From Rheinheimera pacifica (GTDB lineage: Bacteria > Pseudomonadota > Gammaproteobacteria > Enterobacterales > Alteromonadaceae), in the NCBI RefSeq assembly GCF_900108485.1, contig NZ_FNXF01000011.1, forward strand, positions 62,001 through 126,000: a stretch of DNA of 64,000 bases, given 5' to 3'. Below, in pieces: positions 31,138 through 40,087 of this stretch. Under the pieces are notes generated by a model, which was not told where the DNA came from, did no database searches, and worked only from the letters and a program-made list of their open reading frames with translations. A program made the translations under genes and the position numbers. Positions within the stretch are counted from its first letter, which is position 1; each line of letters starts with the position of its first letter.

Positions 31138-31947
31138 CTAGCTTAAATCAGCTAAACCTAACACTTGTTGCATAGAATAAAGTCCGCTCTGTTTATTTTG
31201 CAACCACAGAGCAGCGCGCAGTGCGCCTTGGGCAAAGGTGTTACGGCTGGAGGCTTTGTGGCTTATTTCCAGCCTTTCGCCTAAATCAGCGAATAAGGCG
31301 GTATGGTCGCCAATAATGTCACCGCCACGCACAGTGGCGAAGCCGATAGTTTGCTGCTCCCGCTCGCCGGTAATGCCCTCACGGCCATACACTGCAACCT
31401 TAGCTAAATCGCGGTCCAGCGCTTTGGCGATGCTGGCGCCGATAGCCATAGCCGTGCCCGATGGCGCATCTTTTTTAAAGCGGTGATGCGCTTCAATAAT
31501 TTCAATATCGGCGGTTTGCCCCATCACTTTGGCGGCAGTTTGCACCAGATGCAGCAACAGGTTTACGCCTACGCTCATATTCGGCGCCCAGACAATTGGA
31601 ATATGTTTGCTGGCTTGCTGCACCTGCTGGTATTGCACATCGGTTAAACCGGTAACACCTATTACCATGGCTTTTTTTGCCGCTACCGCCAGCTCAAGAT
31701 GCGCCAGCATCGCTTCGGGCATGGTAAAGTCGACCCAGATATCAGCGTTTTTAATACTATCTGTACCAGTGGCGCTAAGTAGCAAGCCAAGCTTACCCAC
31801 ACCGGCCAGCTCGCCGGCATCGACGCCGATAAGGTCTGATCCACTGCGTACTGTGGCAGCCGTAAGAGTTAGCTGTTGCTCTTTGGCAACGGTAATTAAC
31901 GCCCGGCCCATGCGGCCGTTAGCACCAAAGATCCCGATAGATGGCAT
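31138..31947 (-). CDS. dapB: 4-hydroxy-tetrahydrodipicolinate reductase
   Basis: DapB catalyses the NAD(P)H-dependent reduction in the lysine and diaminopimelate pathway. The 269-residue protein has the Rossmann motif GIFGANGRMGRALI, the active-site EAHHRFKKDAPSGTA with the catalytic His and Lys, and the C-terminal SRNTFAQGALRAALWL. It lies upstream of carA in the same direction, as dapB-carAB do in Escherichia, with a 197-bp gap holding carAB control signals. No clear strong ribosome site precedes its ATG. Confidence 0.97.
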   Translation of the reverse strand: MPSIGIFGANGRMGRALITVAKEQQLTLTAATVRSGSDLIGVDAGELAGVGKLGLLLSATGTDSIKNADIWVDFTMPEAMLAHLELAVAAKKAMVIGVTGLTDVQYQQVQQASKHIPIVWAPNMSVGVNLLLHLVQTAAKVMGQTADIEIIEAHHRFKKDAPSGTAMAIGASIAKALDRDLAKVAVYGREGITGEREQQTIGFATVRGGDIIGDHTALFADLGERLEISHKASSRNTFAQGALRAALWLQNKQSGLYSMQQVLGLADLS

Positions 31948-32012
31948 AATCTGGCTCTGTGTAAAAGTAATAATGGCGGCTATTAGAGCAAAAGCCGCCT
32001 GCAGGGGGAAGT

Positions 32013-32040
32013 AAAATAGCCATCTTAATGGCTATTTTTT
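32013..32040. terminator. Symmetric hairpin terminator between the alcohol dehydrogenase gene and dapB
   Basis: AAAATAGCCAT and ATGGCTATTTTTT pair around CTTA. On the - strand it would end transcription of the iron-alcohol-dehydrogenase gene ahead of dapB; the T-run is longer on the + strand. Confidence 0.7.
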
Positions 32041-32064
32041 ACTACGACGCCCGACGTTACAGTT

Positions 32065-32162
32065 AAAGGTCGTGACAACTGATGGGGCGACACAGAGTGT
32101 CTGAGCGGACGCGCCAGCGGTAGCGAGTTGCTGTGGCGAGCCCGGCAGATGTTACGACCTTT
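32065..32162. repeat. Structured intergenic palindromic element
   Basis: A 98-bp element bounded by a 17-bp inverted repeat (32065-32081 and 32146-32162) matching at 15 of 17 positions, AAAGGTCGT at the outside. Inside are a GACAC-AGA-GTGTC hairpin (32089-32101 region) and a CGCCAGC/GCTGTGGCG stem, so the single strand can fold as a branched junction. It lies 23 bp after the stop of the alcohol dehydrogenase gene. It shares no core with the five repeats described further on and is GC-rich compared with other gaps. Confidence 0.6.
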
Positions 32163-32185
32163 GCGGCCTAACTCTCAAAGTGCAG

Positions 32186-33340
32186 CTATATCGCACGCTG
32201 CAAAATCTGCCGTGAAATCTCAGGTGTAATATCACCGTGCTCACCTAACTTCAGCATACCGTTAGCTTGCAGCGCGGCTACCAGCTTATCGACAGCATCG
32301 GCTTTAATGCCGTAATCGGCTAACCGGGTCGGCACACCCATTTGCTCGAAAAAGGCACGGGTATGGTTAATTGCATCATCAATTAAGCGCTCTTCATCCT
32401 GGTGCTGTAACTGCCAGACCCGGCGGCCATATTGCAGCAGCTTGTCGCGTTTTTGTCTGCGTTGTTGCTGCAACAAGGATGGCAATACTATTGCCAGTGT
32501 TTGCGCATGATCAAGGCCATACAACGCCGTGATCTCGTGGCCAATCATATGAGTAGCCCAATCCTGCGGTACGCCCTGGCCTATCAGGCCGTTTAATGCC
32601 ATCGTCGCCGCCCACATTACGTTAGCACGCACATCGTAGTTGTCCGGCTGGCTCAGCGCTTTTGGCCCTTCTTCTATCAGGGTATGTAATAAGCCCTCAG
32701 CAAAACGGTCTTGCACCGGCGCATTAACCGGGTAAGTCATATACTGCTCCATCACATGCACGAAGGCATCTACCACGCCGTTGGCTACCTGTTTAGGTGG
32801 CAGGCTGAAGGTGACGGTAGGGTCTAAAATGGCAAACTGTGGGTACACCAGCGCACTGGAGAACGATAGTTTTTGCTGCGTTTCATAACGGGTGACTACC
32901 GAATTACCGTTACTCTCGGTACCGGTAGCCGGTAAGGTTAATACACACCCCAGTGGAATGGCTGCGGTTACTTTGGCTGCTTTGGCCAGAATATCCCAGG
33001 CATCACCATCAAATACCGCGGCAGCTGCAATAAACTTGGTACCGTCAATTACACTGCCACCACCAACCGGCAGCAGAAAGTCAATTTTCTCGCGACGCAC
33101 CAAATCCGCCGCCCGCATCAGGGTTTCAAAGCTGGGGTTTGGCTCTATACCGCTAAATTCCTGCCAGTCAAACCCTGCCAGCGCTTTCACTACCTGATCG
33201 TACACACCGTTCTTTTTAATAGAGCCGCCGCCATAGGTCAGCAATACCTTGCTACCAGGCGGAATAAGTTTGGCTAACTGTGCCAGCTGATCTTTACCAA
33301 ATACAATACGGGTGGGGTTTTGAAATGAAAAATTGAACAT
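32186..33340 (-). CDS. Iron-containing alcohol dehydrogenase, YqhD-like
   Basis: A 384-residue group III metal-dependent alcohol dehydrogenase, probably an NADPH-dependent aldehyde reductase like Escherichia YqhD, which detoxifies short aldehydes. The nucleotide-binding GGGSVIDGTKFIAA is present. The metal ligands fit Asp and His in VDAFVHVMEQYM and two His in HMIGHEITALYGLDHAQ. ATG 33340 (MFNFSFQNPTRIVFG) is the family start and has AGGAT six bases ahead; an upstream in-frame Met at 33358 is less likely. Single-gene unit; no regulator adjacent. Confidence 0.9.
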   Translation of the reverse strand: MFNFSFQNPTRIVFGKDQLAQLAKLIPPGSKVLLTYGGGSIKKNGVYDQVVKALAGFDWQEFSGIEPNPSFETLMRAADLVRREKIDFLLPVGGGSVIDGTKFIAAAAVFDGDAWDILAKAAKVTAAIPLGCVLTLPATGTESNGNSVVTRYETQQKLSFSSALVYPQFAILDPTVTFSLPPKQVANGVVDAFVHVMEQYMTYPVNAPVQDRFAEGLLHTLIEEGPKALSQPDNYDVRANVMWAATMALNGLIGQGVPQDWATHMIGHEITALYGLDHAQTLAIVLPSLLQQQRRQKRDKLLQYGRRVWQLQHQDEERLIDDAINHTRAFFEQMGVPTRLADYGIKADAVDKLVAALQANGMLKLGEHGDITPEISRQILQRAI

Positions 33341-33421
33341 CAGGATCTCCGGCCACATTCATAGTGAGGTTTATCTATGAGGGCTGCGCAGCATTAGATC
33401 AAGCACTTGCTAATCATTGCA

Positions 33422-33456
33422 GCAAACAGCAAAGCGATGTTAACTTTGCTGTTTGC
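33422..33456 (-). repeat. Perfect 13-bp inverted repeat after the GDSL gene
   Basis: GCAAACAGCAAAG (33422-33434) and CTTTGCTGTTTGC (33444-33456) form a long stem 9 bp after the stop of the GDSL gene. There is no T-run after it on the - strand, so it may be a 3'-stabilising stem or a poor terminator. Confidence 0.7.
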
Positions 33457-33464
33457 CAGCAGCG

Positions 33465-34478
33465 TTAGTGGAGTATCCGGCGTCGGACAAGATAAACCAT
33501 AGCCAAAACGAACAGGACTATACCGGCCGGCTCAGGTACCTGTTGATATACCGTTACACCGCTTACCAGCAGTGCATAGGCTTCACGGCCAAGAATGCTA
33601 TGAGCCCGGGTGGTCGGGTGAATTTCATCCCAGAAGACATACTGTGATGCATTGGCACAAGAGCGCTCTGCAGCCAGAATGCCGCCCGTTACAGACCGGC
33701 ACTCATCAGTAGTGTTGGTAAAACCTTCTGATAACGGATTAGCCAGAATACTGTCGAAAATACTATATACGTCAAGCATATAAATTTGTGCCAGTGACTG
33801 CTTTGACAAATCAATCAGCATTTCTTCCAGTAAGTCATTCCACAACAGGCTGACTTCTGTGCCCGACTGACTGTCGGTAGTTGAGGCGAATTCCGGAATG
33901 CTGCCAAGATCTGGTAAATTGGGCACTAACAATGTCATAGCGCCCCTGGCAATCATATCGGTAAGCATCAGCTGAAAATTGCCGATAATTGACGTTACCA
34001 TCATTAACGGGTTAGCCGCACCAACCAGATCACGCATATCATTGCCGCCAGCCCAGGCGACATATAAAGCATCGGTATCAAAAGATGCGCCATTTAACCG
34101 GTTCAAATACTGGTTGTATTGATTCATCACGCCTGTAGAGACACCGGATGTATTATCTATACGGGCACCACCGTAAGCGAAATTATTACCTCCGCCGGTA
34201 GATCTGCTGCTTGTGAGCCCCAGCTCATCTGCCAGATACTCATGCCAGAGATTACCGTTAGAGAAACGGCCGTTCGGGCCATATCCGGCAAGGGCAGCTA
34301 CTGGCCCAAATGAACCTAACGGCACCGTAGCCCGGGTATTACCGGTATCAGACAGGCTGTCGCCAAAAATATAGATATCAGAGAAAATGAGTGAAGCTGA
34401 TGCAGGTAAAGCGAGCAGAGTAAAGCTGATACTCAGCACAACTAACTTTAACCAGCGAAGTGGTCTTATTGTTTTCAT
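33465..34478 (-). CDS. Secreted GDSL-family esterase/lipase with PEP-CTERM sorting signal
   Basis: A 337-residue exported SGNH hydrolase. The signal peptide ends LPASAS. Block I, IYIFGDSLSDTGNTR, holds the nucleophilic Ser; AWAGGNDMRDL supplies the oxyanion Asn; WDEIHPTTRAH supplies the catalytic Asp and His. The C-terminus is a PEP-CTERM signal: VPEP, a hydrophobic helix (AGIVLFVLAMVYLV) and RRR, recognised by exosortase in other bacteria. An exosortase must therefore be sought elsewhere in the genome. Substrate unknown (short-chain esters or phospholipids in relatives). Start has AAGGATAAC upstream. Confidence 0.9.
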   Translation of the reverse strand: MKTIRPLRWLKLVVLSISFTLLALPASASLIFSDIYIFGDSLSDTGNTRATVPLGSFGPVAALAGYGPNGRFSNGNLWHEYLADELGLTSSRSTGGGNNFAYGGARIDNTSGVSTGVMNQYNQYLNRLNGASFDTDALYVAWAGGNDMRDLVGAANPLMMVTSIIGNFQLMLTDMIARGAMTLLVPNLPDLGSIPEFASTTDSQSGTEVSLLWNDLLEEMLIDLSKQSLAQIYMLDVYSIFDSILANPLSEGFTNTTDECRSVTGGILAAERSCANASQYVFWDEIHPTTRAHSILGREAYALLVSGVTVYQQVPEPAGIVLFVLAMVYLVRRRILH

Positions 34479-34719
34479 TAGTTATCCTTGTCTTTTTATT
34501 TTTATCAGCAGCCTGGGTTGGCTGCATTTTGTACAGCGCAAGTATCGTGCCTGAAAATAAATAAAAATAAGTAGTACAACGACAGCAGTTGTCAGACCTC
34601 TGTTCAGCTAACAAAGTACAAGGGCTAATGAGGGGTAATGGCCAGGCAGTAAAGCATATATGTATAATATTCAGACAACTGTAAATAGCAAAAAATGTCT
34701 TGAAGCCAGCTATAACAGT

Positions 34720-34751
34720 ACCTCAGCCGAATAAAGCTGTTCCGCTGAGGT
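34720..34751 (-). repeat. Inverted repeat after the LplT-PlsC gene
   Basis: ACCTCAGC and GCTGAGGT form an 8-bp perfect stem with a 16-base loop, 24 bp after the stop of the LplT-PlsC gene. No T-tract follows, so it is only a possible terminator. The rest of the 296-bp gap up to the GDSL gene is AT-rich and holds nothing else I could identify. Confidence 0.5.
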
Positions 34752-34774
34752 GTAAATTAACCCAACATAGGCTG

Positions 34775-36661
34775 CTATAAACTGTCGCCGCGTAACAGCC
34801 GTACCTGTCGTTCCAGCTCAGTTGCGCTGGCTTGCTCTGCAGGTACAGGGGCGCTGGCTGTCAACATGATTTTAGACCAGATGCGGCCTTTAAACTTAAA
34901 CGCACCATTACCATGATGGCTGAAAAACGAGCCCCATAAGCCTTTTAAAGCCATTGGCACCACTGGTACCGGGGTTTCTGCCAGAATACGCTCAATACCG
35001 GGACGAAAGCTGTCTATCTCACCGTTTTTGGTTAAACGCCCCTCCGGGAAAATACATACCAGATTCCCCTCAGCCAGTTCACGCTTAATGGCAGCAAAAG
35101 CGGCTTCATATACCGCTTCATTTTTCTGCTTTGAGCAAATAGGAATAGTGCGTGCGGCTTTAAACAACCAGTTGGCTACCGGTAAATCATAAATACCTTT
35201 TTCCATTACAAAACGCACCGGCCGGCGCACTGCCCCCCCAATCAGCAAGGCATCAACATAGCTAACATGGTTGGCTACCAGCACAGCCGCACCTTCAGCC
35301 GGAATATGTTCCAGCCCTTTACTGCGCACCCGGTACATGGTGTGGCTAAGCAGATAAATAACAAAACGCAGGGCAAACTCCGGCACCATGCTGTAAACAT
35401 ACAGCGCTACCACCGCATTCATAATAGCCAGAACTAAAAAATACTCCGGGATAGATATACCCAGCACGGTTAAAAATACGATACCGGCAATGGCACTAAC
35501 CACCATAAACAGCGCATTAAAAATATTGTTGGCGGCAATCACCCGTGCCCGTTGTTGCGGCTCGGCGCGCTGTTGCAGCAATGCATACAGGGGCACAATA
35601 AATAAACCGCCGAAAACACCAATCAAGGTTAAATCAATTAATACCCACCAGCCAAAAGCGGTAGCCAAAAACTGCGGTAAACTTAGCAATTGCTCCGGCG
35701 CCAGCAGTTCCGGCAAAACCGCCGGGCTGCTAAAAAATAAGCTGATACCAAATACGGTTAAGCCAATCGAACCAATAGGTACTATACCCAGTTCGACCCT
35801 GTCACCGGATAAGCGCTCACACAGCATAGAACCGATGCCTACGCCAACTGAGAACGCCACCAATAGCGCGGTAACCACGGTATTGTCACCACCAAGCGCG
35901 GTTTTAGTGAAATTGGGAAACTGGGTTAAATAGCTGGCGCCTAAAAACCAAAACCAACTAATCGCCATAATAGATAAGTACAGTGTGCGGTTTTGATAGC
36001 TGATACTGATAGTGGCTTTGGTTTGCTGCCAGGGCGCAAAACGAAATTTATCGGCGTTATGCACCTCGCCCACTGCCGGGATCCGCCGGCTTACCAGATA
36101 GCCCAGCACAGAAAACAGCAGCACAACAATACCAACCCATAACGGCGCATCCGCCAGGCCCACCAATAAACCACCGGTAATGGTGCCCAGTAAAATAGCA
36201 ACAAAGGTACCCATTTCTACCCAGGCATTGCCGGCTAACAGCTCTTTGTCCGTTAGCAGCTGTGGCAAAATAGCGTATTTTACCGGGCCAAAAAACGCCG
36301 ATTGGCTACCCATTAAAAACAATAACCCCAACAGTATTAAGTATTGTTGAAAATAAAATGCTACGGCAGCCAGCAACATCAGCCCTATTTCCAGCAGCTT
36401 TAACGCGCGGATCAGTTTAGTTTTGCACACGGCATCAGCCAGAGCACCAGCCGTGGCAGAAAATAACAAAAACGGCAGAATAAACAGCCCCGTTGCCAGG
36501 TTCATGGTTAAATTGGTATCCCACGGCAACGCACTGGCGGCCGTAAAGGTCAGCATTAACATCAGGGCATTTTTAAATACATTGTCATTAAAAGCCCCGC
36601 TGGCCTGGGTAAGAAAAAATGGCAAAAAGCGTTTGCTACTGATTAAGCGGTTTTGCGACAT
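34775..36661 (-). CDS. LplT-like MFS transporter fused to PlsC-type acyltransferase
   Basis: A 628-residue membrane protein. Residues about 1-400 form a 12-helix major-facilitator domain like LplT, the inner-membrane lysophospholipid flippase (QASGAFNDNVFKNALMLM is the typical start). Residues about 430-625 are a PlsC acyltransferase with VANHVSYVDALLIGG (the NHxxxxD motif) and IFPEGRLTKNG. Together they suggest import and re-acylation of lysophospholipids. Many relatives carry a third acyl-ACP synthetase domain (Aas); this protein stops where that domain would begin. ATG 36661 follows GGAG with proper spacing; a GTG lies two codons upstream. Confidence 0.88.
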   Translation of the reverse strand: MSQNRLISSKRFLPFFLTQASGAFNDNVFKNALMLMLTFTAASALPWDTNLTMNLATGLFILPFLLFSATAGALADAVCKTKLIRALKLLEIGLMLLAAVAFYFQQYLILLGLLFLMGSQSAFFGPVKYAILPQLLTDKELLAGNAWVEMGTFVAILLGTITGGLLVGLADAPLWVGIVVLLFSVLGYLVSRRIPAVGEVHNADKFRFAPWQQTKATISISYQNRTLYLSIMAISWFWFLGASYLTQFPNFTKTALGGDNTVVTALLVAFSVGVGIGSMLCERLSGDRVELGIVPIGSIGLTVFGISLFFSSPAVLPELLAPEQLLSLPQFLATAFGWWVLIDLTLIGVFGGLFIVPLYALLQQRAEPQQRARVIAANNIFNALFMVVSAIAGIVFLTVLGISIPEYFLVLAIMNAVVALYVYSMVPEFALRFVIYLLSHTMYRVRSKGLEHIPAEGAAVLVANHVSYVDALLIGGAVRRPVRFVMEKGIYDLPVANWLFKAARTIPICSKQKNEAVYEAAFAAIKRELAEGNLVCIFPEGRLTKNGEIDSFRPGIERILAETPVPVVPMALKGLWGSFFSHHGNGAFKFKGRIWSKIMLTASAPVPAEQASATELERQVRLLRGDSL

Positions 36662-36752
36662 GTCCACTCCAGCGGAAAAAGAGATACTAATAAATAAGTT
36701 GCCAGCATAATCAACTCATATTACATATACCAGTAAGATCTAACGATCCGGT

Positions 36753-36781
36753 TTGACAGGCCATCTAGCCATCTATATATT
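36753..36781 (+). promoter_or_regulatory. Sigma-70 promoter of the NhaC-family gene
   Basis: A perfect -35 TTGACA (36753-36758), a 17-bp spacer, and -10 TATATT (36776-36781). The start codon is 51 bp downstream of the -10. Confidence 0.85.
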
Positions 36782-36831
36782 GCGCAACCATTAAGGCAAC
36801 AGTACTGCCTGCGTATTTATAAGGTACACCT

Positions 36832-38172
36832 ATGAACAACACTACGCTGGCGCCAGCGGGCGCTAAGCGCTCTTTATTGCCATTATTGTTTTTTGTCGCG
36901 CTGTTTCTCGGCACAGGCCTTTACCTGCAAAGTGAGGGCGTAGCCTATGCGTTTTATCAGTTGCCCGGCCATGTCGCTATTATCCCAGCCCTTATACTGG
37001 CTATCTGGCTACATAAAGCGCCGCTGCAACAATCTATAGATGTAATGATAAAAGGCGCAGGTAACAGCAATATTATTACCATGTGTATTATTTATTTGCT
37101 GGCTGGTGCCTTTGCCAGTGTAGCCACTGCTACCGGCGGTGTGGATGCCGCGGTTAACGCTGGCCTTAGTTTAGTACCTGCGCCCTGGTTACTGCCGGGC
37201 TTATTTGTTATTGCCGCTCTGATATCCACGGCTATGGGTACCTCAATGGGCACTATAGGTGCGCTGGCTCCTATTGCCGTTGGTTTATCCAATCAGGCCG
37301 GATTAGACCAGGCGTTAGTGGCAGGTGTGCTGCTTAGCGGTGCCATGTTTGGTGATAATTTATCGATTATTTCCGATACAACCATTGCCTCCACTCGCAC
37401 CCAGGGGGCAAAAATGGCGGATAAATTTCGCGAAAATATTAAAATTGCCCTGCCTGCCGCCGCGTTAACGCTGCTGTTGTATATTGTGCTGGCTACAGAC
37501 GGAGCGCCGGTACAAATTGATACAGTAAATTGGAGTGGTGTAATGCCTTATGCCGCCATTTTGCTGCTGGCGGTAATGGGGCTGAATGTCTTTATTGTAT
37601 TGCTGCTGGGTATACTATTGGCTGCACTACAGGGTACTTTTTTTGCCGATTACGCTATTGCTAATCTGGGTAAAGATATTGCCAGCGGTTTTGCCAGTGT
37701 GCAGGAAATTTTCCTGCTGGCTATGCTGGTGAGTGCTCTGAGTGAGTTTATTAAACAGCAAGGTGGTTTGCAGTGGATCGCCGGTAAAATCCAGCAAGCC
37801 GCCAGCAGCCTGAAACTGGCAGGTAATAAAGCGCAGCAACTGGCAATAGCAGCATTAGCATTTAGCAGCAATCTTTGTATCGCTAATAATACTGTGGCAA
37901 TAGTTTTAACAGGTGAGATCAGCAAAACGCTGGCACAACAACATCAAATCACACCCAAACGCAGCGCCAGTCTGCTGGATATTTTCGCCTGTATCAGCCA
38001 GGGCTTAGTACCTTATGGCGCTCAGGCATTGCTGCTGGGGGCCAGTTTTGGCATATCGCCATGGCAGGTAGTAACGCAAAGCTATTACTGCCTGATTTTA
38101 CTGTTGGTAGCGGTATTCACTATTTTACTTAAACCGGCAAAACCAATGGTTACGGCGGCAACTCCGGTTTAA
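36832..38172 (+). CDS. Na+/H+ antiporter, NhaC family
   Basis: A 446-residue inner-membrane protein with about 11-12 hydrophobic helices. It has the ion-transporter-superfamily pattern of NhaC-like carriers: MCIIYLLAGAFASVATATGG, the conserved TSMGTIGALAPIAVGLS and the substrate-site block GAMFGDNLSIISDTTIASTR. Family members exchange Na+ for H+, or malate/lactate with Na+ in some Gram-positive relatives, so the substrate is not certain. It has its own strong promoter and a modest AAGGT ribosome site. Its stop overlaps the stop of the convergent nucleotidyltransferase gene by 4 bp. Confidence 0.88.
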   Translation: MNNTTLAPAGAKRSLLPLLFFVALFLGTGLYLQSEGVAYAFYQLPGHVAIIPALILAIWLHKAPLQQSIDVMIKGAGNSNIITMCIIYLLAGAFASVATATGGVDAAVNAGLSLVPAPWLLPGLFVIAALISTAMGTSMGTIGALAPIAVGLSNQAGLDQALVAGVLLSGAMFGDNLSIISDTTIASTRTQGAKMADKFRENIKIALPAAALTLLLYIVLATDGAPVQIDTVNWSGVMPYAAILLLAVMGLNVFIVLLLGILLAALQGTFFADYAIANLGKDIASGFASVQEIFLLAMLVSALSEFIKQQGGLQWIAGKIQQAASSLKLAGNKAQQLAIAALAFSSNLCIANNTVAIVLTGEISKTLAQQHQITPKRSASLLDIFACISQGLVPYGAQALLLGASFGISPWQVVTQSYYCLILLLVAVFTILLKPAKPMVTAATPV

Positions 38173-39242
38173 GATTTATGCCCTGGCAGTAAGCGCCGGA
38201 ACCAGCGCTGCAGGCTGCTGGCAGGTTTAGCCAGGCTGTGATAAATCAGCACCTGCCAACGCATTTTCAGGCTGTGACCGCGTACAAACCAGAGCTGGCG
38301 GGCAAACCAGGCCCGGGCGGGCCGGCCCTGCAACATAGTCAGCAACAAATTACACACCAGCGGCTGATGTCGGTACCCCTCAGCCTGATGCAATACTAAC
38401 TTAGCTGCTTCATTATTAAATAACCTTATCAGTACCCAGCACGCATTGATCACCGCAGACTGTACCGACATCTGCGCAGCCTGCTCAAGCATAAAATCCA
38501 GTTGTTTCTGGTGTTGCACTTCCAGCAATAAGTCATTTAAATCAATCACATCTTTGGTTAGTTTATGTGTCTCTTCCTGGTAAAACAGGTGCACCGCCGC
38601 ATGAATAAATAAATGCGCGCTAGCCGGCACTTTAAACGCTGAACCAGGAATATTAACAGCATGGCTAAACAGCGGAGTGATATCTATAGCTCTGGCCGAT
38701 GCAGTCGGATAAATATGATGATGTAAATCAATCACTGTGCCACGCTGATAATGCTGCAGCGGCGGGTTCTGATGCGACCAGTTCAGGTAGTAATCACGGT
38801 CGTAATCGGTCATTTCAGCTTCGCGAAAGCCATAAAAAAATAACCTGTCCCGCACATGCCGCAGCTGGGCTGCCGGCACCAGAATATCAATATCGGAAAA
38901 CAACCGGCCAAAACTCACCGCTAAAGCTTGTGTTCTGTATGCTGCGCCTTTTAACAACAAGCACGGGTAATCGGCCACGGCAAACAACGGCTCCAGTTGC
39001 TGTAACTCAGAATACAAGCTGTGTTGCTGCTTCTGGGCGTATCGCGCACCCGACTCACCATGCAGCTTAACCTGCAGCGGCACCTGGTCAAGTAGTTGCT
39101 GTGTTTGTAGTACATAGTAAAACCGGGCAGTAAGGCCTTGCTGGCGGGCTTGCTGTAAAAATGTGGTCCATTGTTGCGGTGTAGCCTGACGCACAAATTT
39201 GGCCGGAGAGGCAAAAAAAGCCAGCAACTGCGAACTTAACAT
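38169..39242 (-). CDS. Uncharacterised nucleotidyltransferase-family protein (PF14907-like)
   Basis: A 357-residue cytoplasmic protein of the poorly characterised NTP_transf_5 family. The nucleotidyltransferase core is visible as LLLKGAAYR followed by SFGRLFSDIDILVPAA, where the DxD pair would bind metal. DLHHHIYPTASAR and HLFIHAAVHLFYQ are typical His-rich family blocks. No catalytic activity has been firmly assigned to the family; members accompany HprK-like kinases in some peptide-modification loci, such as lasso-peptide clusters. Its start overlaps the stop of the kinase gene by 7 bp, so the two are coupled. Confidence 0.83.
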   Translation of the reverse strand: MLSSQLLAFFASPAKFVRQATPQQWTTFLQQARQQGLTARFYYVLQTQQLLDQVPLQVKLHGESGARYAQKQQHSLYSELQQLEPLFAVADYPCLLLKGAAYRTQALAVSFGRLFSDIDILVPAAQLRHVRDRLFFYGFREAEMTDYDRDYYLNWSHQNPPLQHYQRGTVIDLHHHIYPTASARAIDITPLFSHAVNIPGSAFKVPASAHLFIHAAVHLFYQEETHKLTKDVIDLNDLLLEVQHQKQLDFMLEQAAQMSVQSAVINACWVLIRLFNNEAAKLVLHQAEGYRHQPLVCNLLLTMLQGRPARAWFARQLWFVRGHSLKMRWQVLIYHSLAKPASSLQRWFRRLLPGHKS

Positions 39243-40087
39243 AACTTATTTAACTCGCTCAAAGCTTGTTCAATACAGGCATACTCCAAACGATAAGCAT
39301 CAACTTGTTGTGTCAACCTGCTCAGGCTGTGAAAACCCTGCTCTGCCAATACGGCATAGTTAAAAGAGTTATTGGCAAGATGCATAAATGCATCGGCCTG
39401 GCTTACCTTCGACAGCGTCAGCTGCTGCTGTGCAGCGTTATATTGCGGGAAAATAACCCAGGCTGCCGTTGCCGTTTGTTGCATACCAGACCAGCTTAAT
39501 GTCGATGGCAGCATATAGCCAACTGTACCTTTGGTAGTGCCGCTGGTAATTTGCCGGATCTGTGCTTGCGGATACCTACCTTGTAATAGCGCCAATGACT
39601 GATTTTTCAGGCTCACCGGCCTGACATAAGGCACGATTGCGCCACTGGTTAAATCGACCAGACACATTTCATCCGACAATAAACGCCAGCCTTCCTGCAT
39701 CAGCACTGCGCATAGGGTGCTTTTACCCGAGCCTGGCGGCGCCGGCATAATTAATGCCTTACCGCCACGTTCAAGCACTGCGGCATGAATGGCCAAAAAC
39801 TGATGCTGATAAGAGGCCACGCACCAGTTTACGCCCCACTCAAAAACCGGCACCAGTTGGGCTGAGTCGGTCATTCTGAAATGCTGATCTCCGGATGACA
39901 CATGAAACGGCCGACCCCAGCCAGCCCATTTACGCTGTACATGCAGACAAAAATCGTAGATAAGTTGTGGATTGGGGTTTGTTATCAGTTCCGCCGGATA
40001 CAACTCTGCAAGTGCAGCGGTAAGCTTGTTACTGTGATTAGTAACAAGTACGGAAAAAGGCGCAGTATGAATAGCGAAATCAGTCAA
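39236..40087 (-). CDS. HprK-related serine kinase (HprK-related kinase A-like)
   Basis: A 283-residue protein with an HPr kinase/phosphorylase-type P-loop: APPGSGKSTL (residues 116-125), an upstream His101 in AIHAAVLE, and LLSDEMCLVDL in the place of the catalytic acidic pair. A true HprK N-terminal domain is absent, and there is no HPr or other PTS gene nearby, so it is an HprK paralogue acting on another substrate. HprK-like enzymes that phosphorylate peptide Ser are known in lasso-peptide pathways. The start is TTG 40087, which overlaps the stop of the preceding 55-codon ORF; no in-frame ATG is near. Confidence 0.85.
   Translation of the reverse strand: MTDFAIHTAPFSVLVTNHSNKLTAALAELYPAELITNPNPQLIYDFCLHVQRKWAGWGRPFHVSSGDQHFRMTDSAQLVPVFEWGVNWCVASYQHQFLAIHAAVLERGGKALIMPAPPGSGKSTLCAVLMQEGWRLLSDEMCLVDLTSGAIVPYVRPVSLKNQSLALLQGRYPQAQIRQITSGTTKGTVGYMLPSTLSWSGMQQTATAAWVIFPQYNAAQQQLTLSKVSQADAFMHLANNSFNYAVLAEQGFHSLSRLTQQVDAYRLEYACIEQALSELNKLC

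Noticed and set aside
32065..32162. Integron attC site
   Set aside because: The outer arms do not contain the GTTRRRY/RYYYAAC core sites and no integrase or cassette array is present.
34378..34614. A 78-codon frame upstream of and overlapping the GDSL gene
   Set aside because: It overlaps the signal peptide region of the GDSL gene in another frame and lacks a ribosome site.
39236..40087. True HPr kinase/phosphorylase of the PTS
   Set aside because: The N-terminal HprK domain is missing and no ptsH, ptsN or rapZ gene is near; the P-loop domain alone is shared.
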